A program made the position numbers and the translations under genes. From Cunninghamella blakesleeana (Eukaryota; Mucoromycota; Mucoromycetes; Mucorales; Cunninghamellaceae): a DNA stretch of 64,000 bases. The stretch is taken from assembly GCA_017871115.1 (NCBI GenBank), contig JAFCIZ010000002.1:1261501-1325500 (forward strand), in the 5' to 3' direction. The notes under the pieces were generated by a model. The model was not told the origin of the DNA. It searched no databases and was given only the letters and a program-made list of their open reading frames with translations. Shown piece after piece: positions 27,101 through 37,835 of the stretch. Every line of letters begins with the position of its first letter. Position 1 is the stretch's first letter.

Positions 27101-29726
27101 ATGAAGATTTAAATAAATCAGTAACAACGCTAGATGGATTACCTCAGTCACCATTACCACCGCCTCTTCCCCCAACTTCCTCCAGTCATCCCTCTCGCAA
27201 TCTCATTAGGCGTAATACTGTGGACGCAGTTGAAGCAGAATTACAATCAATCATTGGTGGTAATGAAAGTAGTAGTAGTAATAATAATGATAATGATATT
27301 GACACAAGTGATAACAACAACGTGGATTATCATCATAAGCCAACTACGCCGTCCCCTCCTAATTCAACATCCTCTACGTCCAGTTTATATCGATCATCTA
27401 CTTTATTACTGAGTGGTACAAAAGGAAATGTCAAATCGGGCACTGCTGATCCTGTAGCGAATTCAGATACACTTACATCATGGGTTTCATCTGTTGGTGA
27501 TTCAAAGAAATTAACACAAGTGATTCACGATCAATGGAAAAATGATAAATCAACAACAAAACGTAATCAAACGAATGGGAAAAATAAAAAACCTGTCTCT
27601 AATCAGCAACAACAGCAGCAACAACAACAATTGACAATTGATAAAACAATGGACGAAAATACAATTGATAATATTTATTTAGCACCACCTGGTGATTTAC
27701 TCTTATCTGATAAAGTGAAAAAATTATCTGATGACATGGATAAATTACTACAACAAGAATCAATTGTAGATGAACTCATTAAAAAGGCTGAAATAAAGGG
27801 CAAAACAGAAGAATTACGTATTTTAATCAAAAGTAAAAACATGTTTAGAAGAGAATTGGAACAAATGCAATATCAAAAAAGCCAATATGAATTACAAGAA
27901 TCAGAAAACGTTCTTACACCGGTAATATAAATATATATATATGTGTGTGTGTGTGTCATTTTATATTTATTACTATTATTTAATACATTCATCTATTTAT
28001 TCGATTTTAATTTCTTTTTTTTTTAAAAAAAAAAAAAATAGGACCGTACTAAAATCAATATTACTAGTTCAACTATTGGAACAGATCAAAGTGGCGATTT
28101 TGCTCTTTATGTGATTGAAATTCAGCAAGTTGGTATGGATGGAAATTATGCATCTGGGTGGATTGTTGCACGACGATATAGTGAATTTTTTGAATTGCAC
28201 CAAAAACTTAAAACAATTTATCCTAATGTAAAAATGATTGAATTCCCAGCTAAATGGCCATTATTAAAACTTCAAAAATCATTCGTAGAAGCTAGAAGAA
28301 TTAATTTGGAACGCTATTTAAAAAAGCTATTAGAACACCCAGATATATGTCAAAGCGAAGCACTTCGTATATTTTTATCGCAACAAAATATATTTGTACC
28401 TGGCCCATCTCCACCAGTGCAGCAACAACATCCATGGTCACCGTCAACATTTTATCAAGATACAGCTCTTACATCCTTCGGTTTTATGCCATCATTATAT
28501 GGTACTGATATGAAATCAAATGAAGATACAGTTGTTAGTCCAAAATCTTCTTCAAGCACCCAATCAATTTTATCTATTCGTTCTTTAACTGGACAATCCT
28601 CTTCACAACCACAGCAACAGCAACAAAAATATAATAATAATGGTGATTTATCTAATTCTATAGGCTCCATTAATGAATTAAATAAAAATAAAAAACCAAA
28701 TGGATTTATGCGTCATATTTATAATACTGTAGCAGCAGGGATAGACGACATGTTTGTTGGCCCATCTATGTTAGATCTTATCACACAACGATTAGGTGAA
28801 CAAGTAATGGGATTTTCAGCAGACAATAATGACGCCAACCTCCCAACTAACACAGAGAATTCATCTTCTTCCTTATCGCCTTCTCATTCAAGCGGACCTA
28901 CTTCTCATTATTATCAAAAATCAACTAGTCATCATCATGAAGAGGAAGGACTAACGGCAGGGGATATGAATTATGAATCAACTCAATCAACATCTGTTAC
29001 TCCACCTATAGGATCTGAATTAAAACAAGTAGACATGGAAGGCATTACAAAATTCACAGAACCTCTGTGTGATCTATTTATAGAAATGTTTGAATTAAAA
29101 GAAAAAAATAATTGGTTAAGAAGACAAGCGGTAGTGATTATTTTACAACAAATTCTTGGTGGAACTATTGAAAGGTACACATATACAAAATGGAAAAAAA
29201 AAAAATGAAAATGAAAATAAAACTAATCAATGAATATTCTATACCATTTTTTTTTTTTTTTTTTAGAAAACTACGTGATACTGTCAAGTATTTAGGGTCT
29301 GATTCAATGATAGTTTTTTATCTTCGCAAAATACTAGATAGTTTATGGCCAGAAGGTGCAAAACTAACTTTTAAAACTCCAAGGAAATCTGATGAAAAAC
29401 TACACACAAAAGAAGAAGCAAATAGGAAATTATCTACTTGGTTACCTGGTAATATATACAATAATAATAATAATATTGGCGCAATATATAAATATATACT
29501 GAAAGAGAAGAATAAAATAAAGTATTAAATGAATTTTATTATTAATATAGATTTATTGGGGAATATGGTTGGAAGACAAAACGCACGTCGTGGAGCTAGA
29601 AGACTTTTCAGTGTTCTGCAAAATCAGAGATTGAATCAACATTTAGTTTATATTCTTCTTGATGAAGTTATTGCAGTATTATTCCCTGATTTGGATGAAA
29701 CACCTAATATAAAACAACAACATTAA
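24153..29726 (+). CDS. MDM1: MDM1-type sorting nexin (PXA-RGS-PX-nexin C)
   Basis: About eight exons encode roughly 1,600 residues. Two hydrophobic segments lie near the N-terminus (residues about 11-60), followed by a PXA domain within residues 105-300 (AISNAFNELVSYVIRDFIQS and the MDRLLPKLV region). A coiled-coil linker leads to an RGS domain (LSYFMEFMDRRGDMVKLQFW). A long disordered Ser/Asn/Gln-rich insert follows, then a PX domain (GWIVARRYSEFFELHQKLK, KWPLLKLQKS, RRINLERYLKKLL) and a nexin C-terminal domain (WLRRQAVVIILQQILGGTIE, LREDT-like KLRDTVKYLGSD). This is the SNX13/SNX14/SNX25 and yeast Mdm1 layout; Mdm1 tethers ER to the vacuole and takes part in lipid metabolism. The ER anchoring is supported by the two N-terminal membrane segments. 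Exon 2 is very short, encoding about eight residues between introns. Confidence 0.92.
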
Positions 29727-29861
29727 AATAAAAAAATACATATCATTTTGTAATTTTAAAATACGAATCTTCATTATTATTTTTTAATCATAATCAATTA
29801 ATTTATTATATTATTAATAAAATTAAAATAAATTTATATATATACGTATGTATGTACGTAT

Positions 29862-29862
29862 G

Positions 29863-29917
<55 letters not shown>

Positions 29918-29918
29918 T
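29862..29918. repeat. (AT)n-(GT)n compound microsatellite
   Basis: An AT run passes directly into a GT run, in the 3' flank between the convergent MDM1 and PPxY-protein genes. Confidence 0.85.
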
Positions 29919-30015
29919 ACAAAATAAAAAGCTTAGCACTTATAATAATATAAAATGAATAAAATAGGGTATATTTGCAATGATATGTTTATGAATACAG
30001 AAGAATACTAATAAT

Positions 30016-30430
30016 TTATGCATACTCTGGAGGTCGTTGATCTTTTTTATGATCTTGATAAGATGGAGGTGGTGAAGTTAATTCATGTGATAAACCAGTG
30101 GATGGTTGGTTGATGGCTATATTATTCGATTCATTATTTGATATACTTGGAATATTAACTATATGGTGATCTGTTGAACTAATTTCCGTACCTTTTTTTT
30201 TTTTATAAAAAAATGATTAACACAAAATATCAATAAACATACTATTATTTATTTATTTATTTATATAGATATTTACTTGTTATATCATTAGAAGTAGCTT
30301 GTGATTTTTTTTTTTTCCTCTGACAACAGGCTATAAGAAAAATGAGACCAATAAAAATCAAAGCTATAATAATAAATATTTTCGTTTCAAGGCTCATTTC
30401 ATCAAATGTATTTCTAGCAACCATATTCAT
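30016..30430 (-). CDS. Small single-pass membrane protein with C-terminal PPxY motifs (copy 1)
   Basis: Two exons. From the Met at 30430 the product has a short N-terminus, one membrane helix (IFIIIALIFIGLIFLIAC), a basic stop-transfer cluster QRKKKKSQ, and a hydrophilic tail ending PPPSYQDHKKDQRPPEYA, which contains PPSY and PPEY. The frame opens upstream at 30490, but that ATG overlaps a TATAAAAA box on the coding strand, so the start at 30430 (or 30424) is preferred. PPxY motifs bind WW domains of Rsp5/Nedd4 ubiquitin ligases, and small membrane proteins of this shape in yeast (Rcr1/2, Ssh4-like adaptors) recruit Rsp5 to transporters. That role is inferred. The next gene upstream encodes a related protein with the same intron position and phase. 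Confidence 0.75.
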
Positions 30431-31512
30431 AACGAGAAGAGAAAAATAAAATAAAATAGACTGAACAAGGAACTTGAACTTTTTATACATAAAAAATTAT
30501 GTAATAAGTGTCGGTGATTTAATTGGCTTCGCATTTAAGATTTTACAGAAAAAGCATGATATTTTTTACTACGTACATGTACAATAATACCTCAAAAATT
30601 TCACCAGCCAGATCTTCTTTTTTTCCTTTTTTTTTTTTTTTACCTAAATATATGAACTCCATTTAAAGAACAATGAATCTATTGGACACAAAAAATATAA
30701 TATAAAAAAAAAACTATTTATTTTAAATCAATTTGAATATTTTTAACCTTTTTTTTAAAAAAATAAAAAGAAAATAAAAACAAAAATAAAAATAACATTT
30801 CTATAACTATTCACTGCTGATAGAATATGTACCAGGGATTGTTCCACAATAGAATTACAAAACATGTAACATGGGCAAGATTTGGTTCATTAATATCACT
30901 TTCATATTATTATTATCATTACAAAAATAATATATCACTCATATAACAAAACTTACTTTTGTTATAACTAGAATGAACAATTTTATGTATATAATATTAA
31001 ACTATAATATTGAAGAGAATCTTCTACAACAAAGGATTAATTATATTAAAAATAAGGTATATAAGCGTTTATCCGGTAGTTTAAAAAATTCTACCTAATA
31101 ATCTTAACAATAAGAACACATCCAATGAAAGCATTTATAATGCACTCGATTTGGAACAAAAATTATACATTTACATCATCATGAAAGTTATAATTTATTA
31201 CTGTTATGTAAAGAAATAATATCATGGCCATATTAAAAAAAAAAAATAACATAAACTAAAAAAATGGATCGATTTTTAAGTCTCGTCTTCTAAAAAAGGG
31301 TATCATATGGTACATAATAATAAACAAAGAAAAAAAAATACTTTATTGTCTATATATAATTAATACATAAATGGTTATTTTATATTTTTATATTTTTAAT
31401 AATTAGATCATTTATATTTAGAAATATATATATATATATACAAATAAAAAAGAAAAATATAATGATTATAATACAGAAATAATTTAGGATATAGATTTTT
31501 ATATATATATGA
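30431..31512. other. Intergenic DNA between the two PPxY genes
   Basis: About 1.1 kb of A+T-rich sequence. A TATAAAAA box lies on the minus strand at about 30,480-30,488, placed for the copy 1 gene. The rest shows A tracts and no coding frame on either strand. Confidence 0.55.
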
Positions 31513-31965
31513 TTAATTGCTATTAGGTAAACGGATATCTTTTTTATAATCTTGATAAGAAGGAGGTGGTGGTGTTAAATCATCTGCTGGTGGTCTATAG
31601 ACAGGTAAGTGTTGATTTGGTGTAGTATATTCTTGACCATGATATCTTGGTGAATGGCTATCTCCTCCTAATGATGACATATTAACAGCATAAACATCTC
31701 TTGGTCGAGGGTTCCCTGTACCTATTTTAATTATTATTTTTTAAATAATAATAATAACATTAAATATATTTTCACTTGTATTTTTATTTATATACATATA
31801 TGTATGTATATATTTAAAAAAATAAAAATAAAAAATAAAAACAAACTTACTTGTGATACGACGATTATTTTCCAACTCTCTCTTTTTTCGATATCTTATT
31901 AAAACTAAACAAACAAAAAGGAACAAAAAAGCAAATCCAATCCACCCAAAAAAATAAGGTATCAT
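31513..31965 (-). CDS. Small single-pass membrane protein with C-terminal PPxY motif (copy 2)
   Basis: Two exons give a product of about 105 residues. MIPYFFGWIGFAFLFLFVCLVLI is a membrane segment beginning at the start codon; RYRKKRELENNRR is the basic cytosolic flank; the tail ends TPPPPSYQDYKKDIRLPNSN. The intron interrupts the codon after ITS in phase 1, exactly as in the neighbouring paralogue (ITS followed by Thr in both). The PPPSYQD-x-KKD-x-R block is shared almost identically by the two proteins, whereas the rest has diverged. A WW-domain ligase adaptor role is inferred from PPSY. It lacks the second PPEY of copy 1. Confidence 0.78.
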
Positions 31966-32511
31966 TTTAAATAAGAATAATAATTATTCAAGAAAGAAAA
32001 AGAAAAAGTGTTAAAAATAAGAAAAAGAAAAAGAAAAGAAAAGAAAGAAAAGGAAGAAAAAAAAAATGAAAGTTGCTTTAAATAAACCCAATTGAGTTTT
32101 AAATAAAGATACGTTAGAAAAGAGAGATGCTGAATAATTGTGTATAATCAGAAACTTCCATTGTTGAAAAAATAAAAAAAGTATATGTCATTTGCTCAGC
32201 TTGACTTTCCAGTAAAAAAGTTTTGCCAAGAAAGCCTGCTGATCTTTCCTAAAGATAAACTTTATTTATTTTATTTTTTTAAAATATATATATATCTATT
32301 TACAATAAGCTTCAGAATCACTTTAAAAAAAATGATATAAGAATAAGAATAATAATAAAAATAATAAATGTTGTATAATGGTGATGAAAAAAAATAAAAA
32401 ATAAAAAAATAAAAAAAAAATAAAGGTACTTTTTTATGTTATTCTATGTGATTTTTTTTATATTAAAAAAAAAAGGAGAGGAAAGAGAAAAGGGAAAGTG
32501 AGAAAAAGAAT
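31966..32511. other. Upstream region of PPxY copy 2 / 3' flank of bL27m
   Basis: A+T-rich DNA with purine-rich tracts near 31,990-32,070 and a more balanced stretch near 32,190-32,250. No exon was recognised. It should contain the promoter of the copy 2 gene. Confidence 0.5.
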
Positions 32512-33114
32512 CTATAAAGCTGTCAAATCTACTAAATCAAATCGTCGAGGCTTTGGTTGACCAAGAGGAATAGGAAGACTATCTTCTCGATTAAATACGA
32601 TACCGACAAGGCGACGCTTTGGTTGTTCAGGGTCTTTATAAAATTGTACAAATCCGGGCTCAAGTGCATAAAGTGTATGATCTTTACCCATACCAATCTA
32701 AAAAAAAAAAAGTAAAAAAAATTAGATGTATAAATATTTAATCCATATTTCTCTTATATTTATTATTTGTTGTCATTTAATTATTTGTTTGTTCTATCTT
32801 TATTTATATTTTATATACTATATATTACATGTTCTCCGGGATGAAACTTTGTGCCTCGTTGACGAACAATAATATTACCAGGTACTACTTGTTGCCCACC
32901 AAACTTTTTTACACCAAGTCTTCTACCAGCAGAATCACGTCCATTACGTGATGATCCTCCGGACTTTTTTGAAGCATATCTCATTTGTGTCATAACTAAA
33001 ATATATAAATGAAATAAGTGAAATGAAATAAATAATAAATGGCATATTAATATATTAAAGCTGTTCAAAATAAAAATTAAAAAAGCTGTTTGTTTTGTTT
33101 TCTATAGAATAATG

Positions 33115-33162
<48 letters not shown>

Positions 33163-33283
33163 CCATGCCAATTCGTTTACCAGAAGCTGTGGATTGAATA
33201 GTAGTAGTAGTAGTAGAATTAGCTAATGAACTCCATTGGTATAATTTTGTTGTATTGTTTAAAGTACGATTGAATAAAGACAT
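32512..33283 (-). CDS. MRP7: Mitochondrial ribosomal protein bL27m
   Basis: Three exons. Exon 1 encodes a Ser/Thr/Asn-rich, basic leader ([19 protein letters not shown]) of the mitochondrial targeting type, spliced at AC-AGC-TTCTG|GTAAAC. Exon 2 carries the L27 core: [51 protein letters not shown]. Exon 3 continues [19 protein letters not shown] and ends with a short fungal extension. bL27 sits near the peptidyl-transferase centre of the large subunit. The first intron holds an uninterrupted run of 43 A bases on the plus strand (T on the coding strand). The gene is divergent from EBP2 across 262 bases. Confidence 0.93.
33117..33159. repeat. 43-base poly(A) tract in bL27m intron
   Basis: The longest mononucleotide run in the window; it reads as T on the coding strand of bL27m and lies inside intron 1, so it may act as an extended polypyrimidine tract. 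Its exact length may be uncertain in assembly. Confidence 0.85.
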
Positions 33284-33545
33284 GATATATATATATATGT
33301 ATTATTATTATAATAATAAAAAATAAAAACAAAAAAGGAGAAAAAATATGTACCTCTTCAAAAAAAAATATATATATAATCATTTTTAACTACCGCTTTC
33401 ATTTTTGCACCATATAATTTTTTAGCTATGGGGTGGCTTTTACCTCATTGACTGCTGGATAAAAAAAAATCCAGTTGCTTTAATTTTTTTTCTTCTTACT
33501 CTTTTATTCATTTTTTTTTTTTTTAATATAATATACTAATATATA
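33284..33545. promoter_or_regulatory. Divergent promoter of bL27m and EBP2
   Basis: This 262-base spacer separates two genes of ribosome function. It contains a less A+T-rich island near 33,425-33,480 with a perfect 6-base inverted repeat, CTGGAT and ATCCAG, around an A-rich spacer (33455-33474). T tracts flank the EBP2 start. A shared regulator is possible but not shown. Confidence 0.4.
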
Positions 33546-34812
33546 ATGGTAGCCAACGTACTTTCAAAAAAAGAAAAAAGAAAAGCTGCTAAAAAAGAAA
33601 AAATTGAAATAATTCAAAAGTTGGAAGATAAAATAAAAGAAGGTGAAGAAAATACAGCTCAATCTAAAGATCAAGAAAATGAAGTTGACAGTGAAGTAGA
33701 AGAAGAAGAAGAAGAAGAAGAAGAAGAAGAAGAAGAAGAAGAAGGTGAAGAAGGTGAAGAAGGAGAACAAGAGGAAGAAGAAGAAGAAGAAGAAGAAGAT
33801 AATAAAAAGAAGGATTATATTAATGATAAGGTACATGTATATACAAATATACATAATAATATATATTTGTAAAATAAACAGTATCATCCATATTAAATAA
33901 ATGCATATATTATTATTATTATTATCGTCATTAGGAAGCTTTACAACGCCTTACCAATAAAATTAAGTTAGCAGAATTACCATGGATTGAAACAATGGAA
34001 ATAACATCATCCAAACCAATAAAAATTGATGAATCACATCAAGATGAAAATGTTGCTCGTGAATTGGCTTTCTATCAACAAGCTTTAGAAGCTGCTTATA
34101 TTGCTAGAGATAAGTTTAAACAATTAGATGTACCCTTTTCTCGACCCGATGATTATTTCGCTGAAATGCTTAAAAGTGATGAACATATGGCTAAGGTAAA
34201 AAGAGATATATATGGAGGTAGATAATTAAACTCATGTATAGAGATAGGTTTATTCATATTACTTTTATATTATAAAAATCGGTGACGGTAATAGATTCGA
34301 CAACGATTATTAGATGAAGCCGCCAAAAATAAAGCTGCTGAAGATAAAAAACGACAAAGAGATCTTAAAAAATTCGGTAAAAAGGTTCAAATTGAAAAAC
34401 AATTGGAAAGACAGCGGGAAAAAACTCAAACTCTTGATAAGATTAAATTATTAAAACGAAGTAAGTATTATTACAATTGAATATAAAGATTAAATATATA
34501 AGAAATCATCACTCATTGTTATACTCATTATTATTATTCTCTCTCTTATTTTTTATTTATTTAGAACGTAAGGAAAATGGACAAGAACTTACTTTAGACA
34601 ATGACTTTGATATTGCTTTGGAAAGTGCTGATAAAAAACGACAAAAAACGGATAAAAAGACAAATAAACCAACTAAACGTGATGTTAAGAATGCTAAATA
34701 TGGGTTTGGTGGTAAACGTGGAAAACATCATAAATCAAATACAGCAGAATCATCTGCAGGTATTGGAGGATATAATAAAAAGGGCAAAGGAACTAAGCGT
34801 GGAAGAAAATAA
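33546..34812 (+). CDS. EBP2: rRNA processing protein EBP2
   Basis: Four exons encode roughly 340 residues. The N-terminus is Lys-rich (LSKKEKRKAAKKEK) and is followed by a long Glu tract coded by GAA/GAG repeats at about 33,697-33,800. The conserved core reads ALQRLTNKIKLAELPWIETM, ELAFYQQALEAAYIARDKF and DVPFSRPDDYFAEMLKSDEHM, which are EBP2 signatures. It continues with IRQRLLDEAAKNKAAEDKK, RQRDLKKFGKKVQIEK, and a basic tail containing AKYGFGGKRGKHHKSN and ending KGTKRGRK. EBP2 is a nucleolar factor needed for pre-60S ribosomal RNA processing. All diagnostic blocks are present and the gene appears intact. Confidence 0.95.
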
Positions 34813-35057
34813 ATTAGATTTTTTTCATTCCCTCCCTTTTTCTTTCTCTTTTTTATGTTTATAATATATCATCATTTTTTTTTAACTAGATTATTATTTA
34901 TATATTTTTAAATCCTATATACAAAAAAAGCATAAGAGTACTATTACAATTACTTTTTCATTTTTTTAAAAAAAAATGATTATTAATAATACTTTCACAT
35001 TTTTCTTTTCATACAAATAAATCTTCATCTTTAATATTTTGTAATCATTCATAAACA

Positions 35058-35095
<38 letters not shown>

Positions 35096-35641
35096 GTCGC
35101 ATACAGCATTTATTTATTTATTTTTATTTTTATATGCTTATTTTTTTAAAAAATATTGTTTTTTTAAAAAAAATTATTAATTTCTATTTTTTATGTCAAA
35201 AATGAATTTTTTTAAACTCAATATTAATAAACCATCAAAACACAAAGAAATGAGAGTGAATATAAACATAAATACAATACTGATAGTAATAATAATGAAG
35301 AAAAAAGTTGATATAAAAACTATTTCTAGAACTAGAAAAAATAATAAAAGGATAAATATGGAAATAACTATCACCAAAAAACAATGAAATACTTTTTTAA
35401 TTATTAATAAGAAAAAGTATATAAATTTTGCATATATAAAGCAATTTTATTTAATAAAAAACTCCTATATACTATTTTCTTTTCAATTTCTTTTATTGCT
35501 ACTATATTATAATTTTTCAAATTTTTATTTTATTTTTCAAACCTTCATTTAATTTTTTAGCCCTATTTTATTCTTTATTTTTTTTTTTTTAATCCTATAT
35601 AAAAAAAAGCATACACGTTCAATTAATTATCTAAAATAAAA
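34813..35641. other. Intergenic DNA upstream of the orphan gene
   Basis: About 0.8 kb. It holds an (AT)n run at about 35,060-35,090, several T tracts, and a near-duplicate short element beginning AATCCTATATA with an A tract and GCATA, at 34911 and again at 35591. The second copy includes a TATATAAA box about 40 bases before the orphan start. Open frames near 35,180-35,390 are low in complexity and not convincing. Confidence 0.5.
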
Positions 35642-37417
35642 ATGTATCGAAATTGGAGGGCAAGATCAAATCTCGTTGCACATTATTTGAATTGGTACAA
35701 TTTAGAGGAAATTTTAGACTACATTCATGCCTACCAAGAATATATCCTTGATGAAGAATATTCGCCTTATGGTATTACACCAAAATTGCCTGAACCTATT
35801 GAGATATGTGATATCAATCGCCGATTTCCAAGTAAAGGGTTTTATGTGACAGACCATATTGGCCCTTGGACAAGATATATGCAAGAGCTGAAGATTGCTT
35901 ATAACACTTCCTATAATCGTCGCAAATTCTTATTAGAACCTCCTTATAATCGATTAAGTGATGAAGTGGATGCCTTCTTGACTGCTATCAATAATTTACT
36001 TGCTTGGGCTGAAAGTGGTGTAGGGATTTTTGATCGTCAAAAATTCGAATATCGTTATGATTTAGAATGGGAAGATTCTGAAGAAAATGTAGACTCTATG
36101 GATATCGATGATAATGATGGAAATGAAGATAGTGGTCCAACTGATGGCGGTGAAAATGATAACCCTACTGCTGAAGACCAAGTTGATAATCCTACTGATG
36201 AAGGTAAATTTGGCGATACGAACGATAGCGAACATGTCGACGTAACTGGCGGTGGTAATGATTTTAATCAAGGGAATAGTGGTGATATTAGTCAAAATGA
36301 TAATAATAGGATTGAATCTGATAACGATAATCGTACTACTGGTTCTATAATTGAGGATAAAAATGTTAGAATTGTATCTGAAAAACGTTTAAAAGGAGGG
36401 CCTAGAATAAAATTTGTTGGTGCAAAAAAAGATAAACCTTATTCTGGTGGATCTGATCATCATTATCGTGGTTCTGATCCTGTGCACGGTGAGCCAAGCA
36501 GTAGTCGCCATAATCAGCCAAGTAGTAGTCGTTTTAATCAACCAAGCGAAGATCCTATTCAAATTAGCGTAGGTTCTCATCACCCATATGAGAACCCTTT
36601 TAAAGATTATGAAGGCACTTATCAATCAAGTGAACACCTTTATGGAGAAAGTCAAAATCGTGATCGACTGGATAAAATATCTCAGCAATCAATAGGAGAT
36701 ATTTTACAGCAAAAAATAAATTATAAAGAAGGTTATCGATCAATACGTAAAGACACAGATACAGTGGATGACAATGGTGATTTAATTATGTCTGATAATA
36801 GCCTTGAATATGAACCGAGTATCCCAAGTAGTGCACACAATCCAAGTAACCCAATTATGGAAAAACTACCTTTACAAGAAATTGGTGGGCCAGTTATTAG
36901 AGGACAACAATCCATGCATAATGGTGGTTCAAGAAATAAAGGAAAACAAGTTGATCGTGGCGATAATCATCCAAGTATTCAAGAATTTCAATCTAGCTAT
37001 GCCAGCCATCAGGATAATACCGCTGATAGCAGATTCGTTGCACCTACGCAGAAAGGTAGCAGTAGACTTCGTACAACTAATATATTATCATCTGCAAGTA
37101 GTGCTCCAAGTGTAGATTCAAGACAAGGCAATAAAACTAGTGGAACAAGTGATGCTGATACTTCCTGCCGTGATGATAGTGTCGATGATAATAGAGATAT
37201 TAATAGAGCTAGAGCTGGATATGGCATACATCATGGTTATCTAAGAAACCTTGAAAGCGATGGGACAAGCACAAGTGGAAGTTCAAGTAGAAATACAACT
37301 GGAACTATAAGTAGGGGTACAAGTAGACCTGCAAATACAAGTGTAAATGGAATTGTCAAAAGAGTACCTACTACAGCTGCTTATAGAGGAAAAGGGCCAG
37401 TTCGTTTTAGAAAATAA
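35642..37417 (+). CDS. Unrecognised intronless 591-residue protein
   Basis: A single open frame of 591 residues, preceded by a TATATAAA box near 35,596 and poly(dA:dT). I do not recognise it. Residues 1-145 look folded: rich in Tyr/Trp/Leu, with LVAHYLNWYNLEEILDYI, DHIGPWTRYMQELKIAYN and VDAFLTAINNLLAWAESG, suggesting a small helical domain. From about residue 148 the chain is predicted disordered by composition: an Asp/Asn/Glu/Gly-rich stretch (DSMDIDDNDGN), then Ser/Gly/Asn/Arg-rich sequence with local repeats such as SSSRHNQPSSSRFNQPS, and a basic end (KGPVRFRK). There is no signal peptide or membrane segment. The lack of introns contrasts with nearly all long neighbours. It could be a lineage-specific regulatory or nuclear protein; that is a guess. 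Confidence 0.85.
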   Translation: MYRNWRARSNLVAHYLNWYNLEEILDYIHAYQEYILDEEYSPYGITPKLPEPIEICDINRRFPSKGFYVTDHIGPWTRYMQELKIAYNTSYNRRKFLLEPPYNRLSDEVDAFLTAINNLLAWAESGVGIFDRQKFEYRYDLEWEDSEENVDSMDIDDNDGNEDSGPTDGGENDNPTAEDQVDNPTDEGKFGDTNDSEHVDVTGGGNDFNQGNSGDISQNDNNRIESDNDNRTTGSIIEDKNVRIVSEKRLKGGPRIKFVGAKKDKPYSGGSDHHYRGSDPVHGEPSSSRHNQPSSSRFNQPSEDPIQISVGSHHPYENPFKDYEGTYQSSEHLYGESQNRDRLDKISQQSIGDILQQKINYKEGYRSIRKDTDTVDDNGDLIMSDNSLEYEPSIPSSAHNPSNPIMEKLPLQEIGGPVIRGQQSMHNGGSRNKGKQVDRGDNHPSIQEFQSSYASHQDNTADSRFVAPTQKGSSRLRTTNILSSASSAPSVDSRQGNKTSGTSDADTSCRDDSVDDNRDINRARAGYGIHHGYLRNLESDGTSTSGSSSRNTTGTISRGTSRPANTSVNGIVKRVPTTAAYRGKGPVRFRK

Positions 37418-37835
37418 ATTTTTAAAAGTTAGTTAAGTTTTATCTCTATTTTAGTTACTTTTTTTTAATTATTATCATTATTTATTTTTACCAGACTTTA
37501 ATAAATCTTTTTTTTTTTTTTTGTATTTTAATAAACATACCTTATATCCATTATAAAAAAAATTGCACAGCAATATAATAATTTACATCTATATATTTGT
37601 ACATATATTAAACCAAATAAATAAAAGTGTAATAAAAGAGAGAAAAAATTGATTGGAAAAAATTGGAATAAAGCAAAAAATGTATAATACGGGCTTTAAA
37701 TATTTAGCACCAAGCCACTTTGGTGAACTTTTTTGCCTGGTCAAACTAAATTTTGATGGTTCCTTTTTTTTTCTTTCTCACTTTTTTTTAAAAAAAATAA
37801 AATAAAAAATATATATATAATTTTATTTACACAAT
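37418..37835. promoter_or_regulatory. Intergenic region and promoter of uL30m
   Basis: A+T-rich spacer that becomes more balanced at about 37,690-37,760. A perfect inverted repeat CACCAA-N6-TTGGTG lies at 37708-37725, about 110 bases before the uL30m start. A T tract and A tract directly precede the start codon. Confidence 0.4.

Noticed and set aside
30431..30490. Longer N-terminus of PPxY copy 1 starting at 30490
   Set aside because: That ATG lies within a TATAAAAA box, and the added residues would create an extra hydrophobic segment not present in the paralogue.
33564..33887. Minus-strand Phe-rich open frame opposite EBP2
   Set aside because: It is the antisense of the Glu/Lys-coding GAA repeats of EBP2, with no independent support.
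35177..35390. Overlapping short frames on both strands in the spacer before the orphan gene
   Set aside because: They are low in complexity (Lys/Asn/Ile or Phe/Ile-rich), have no recognisable motif and sit in A+T-rich intergenic DNA.
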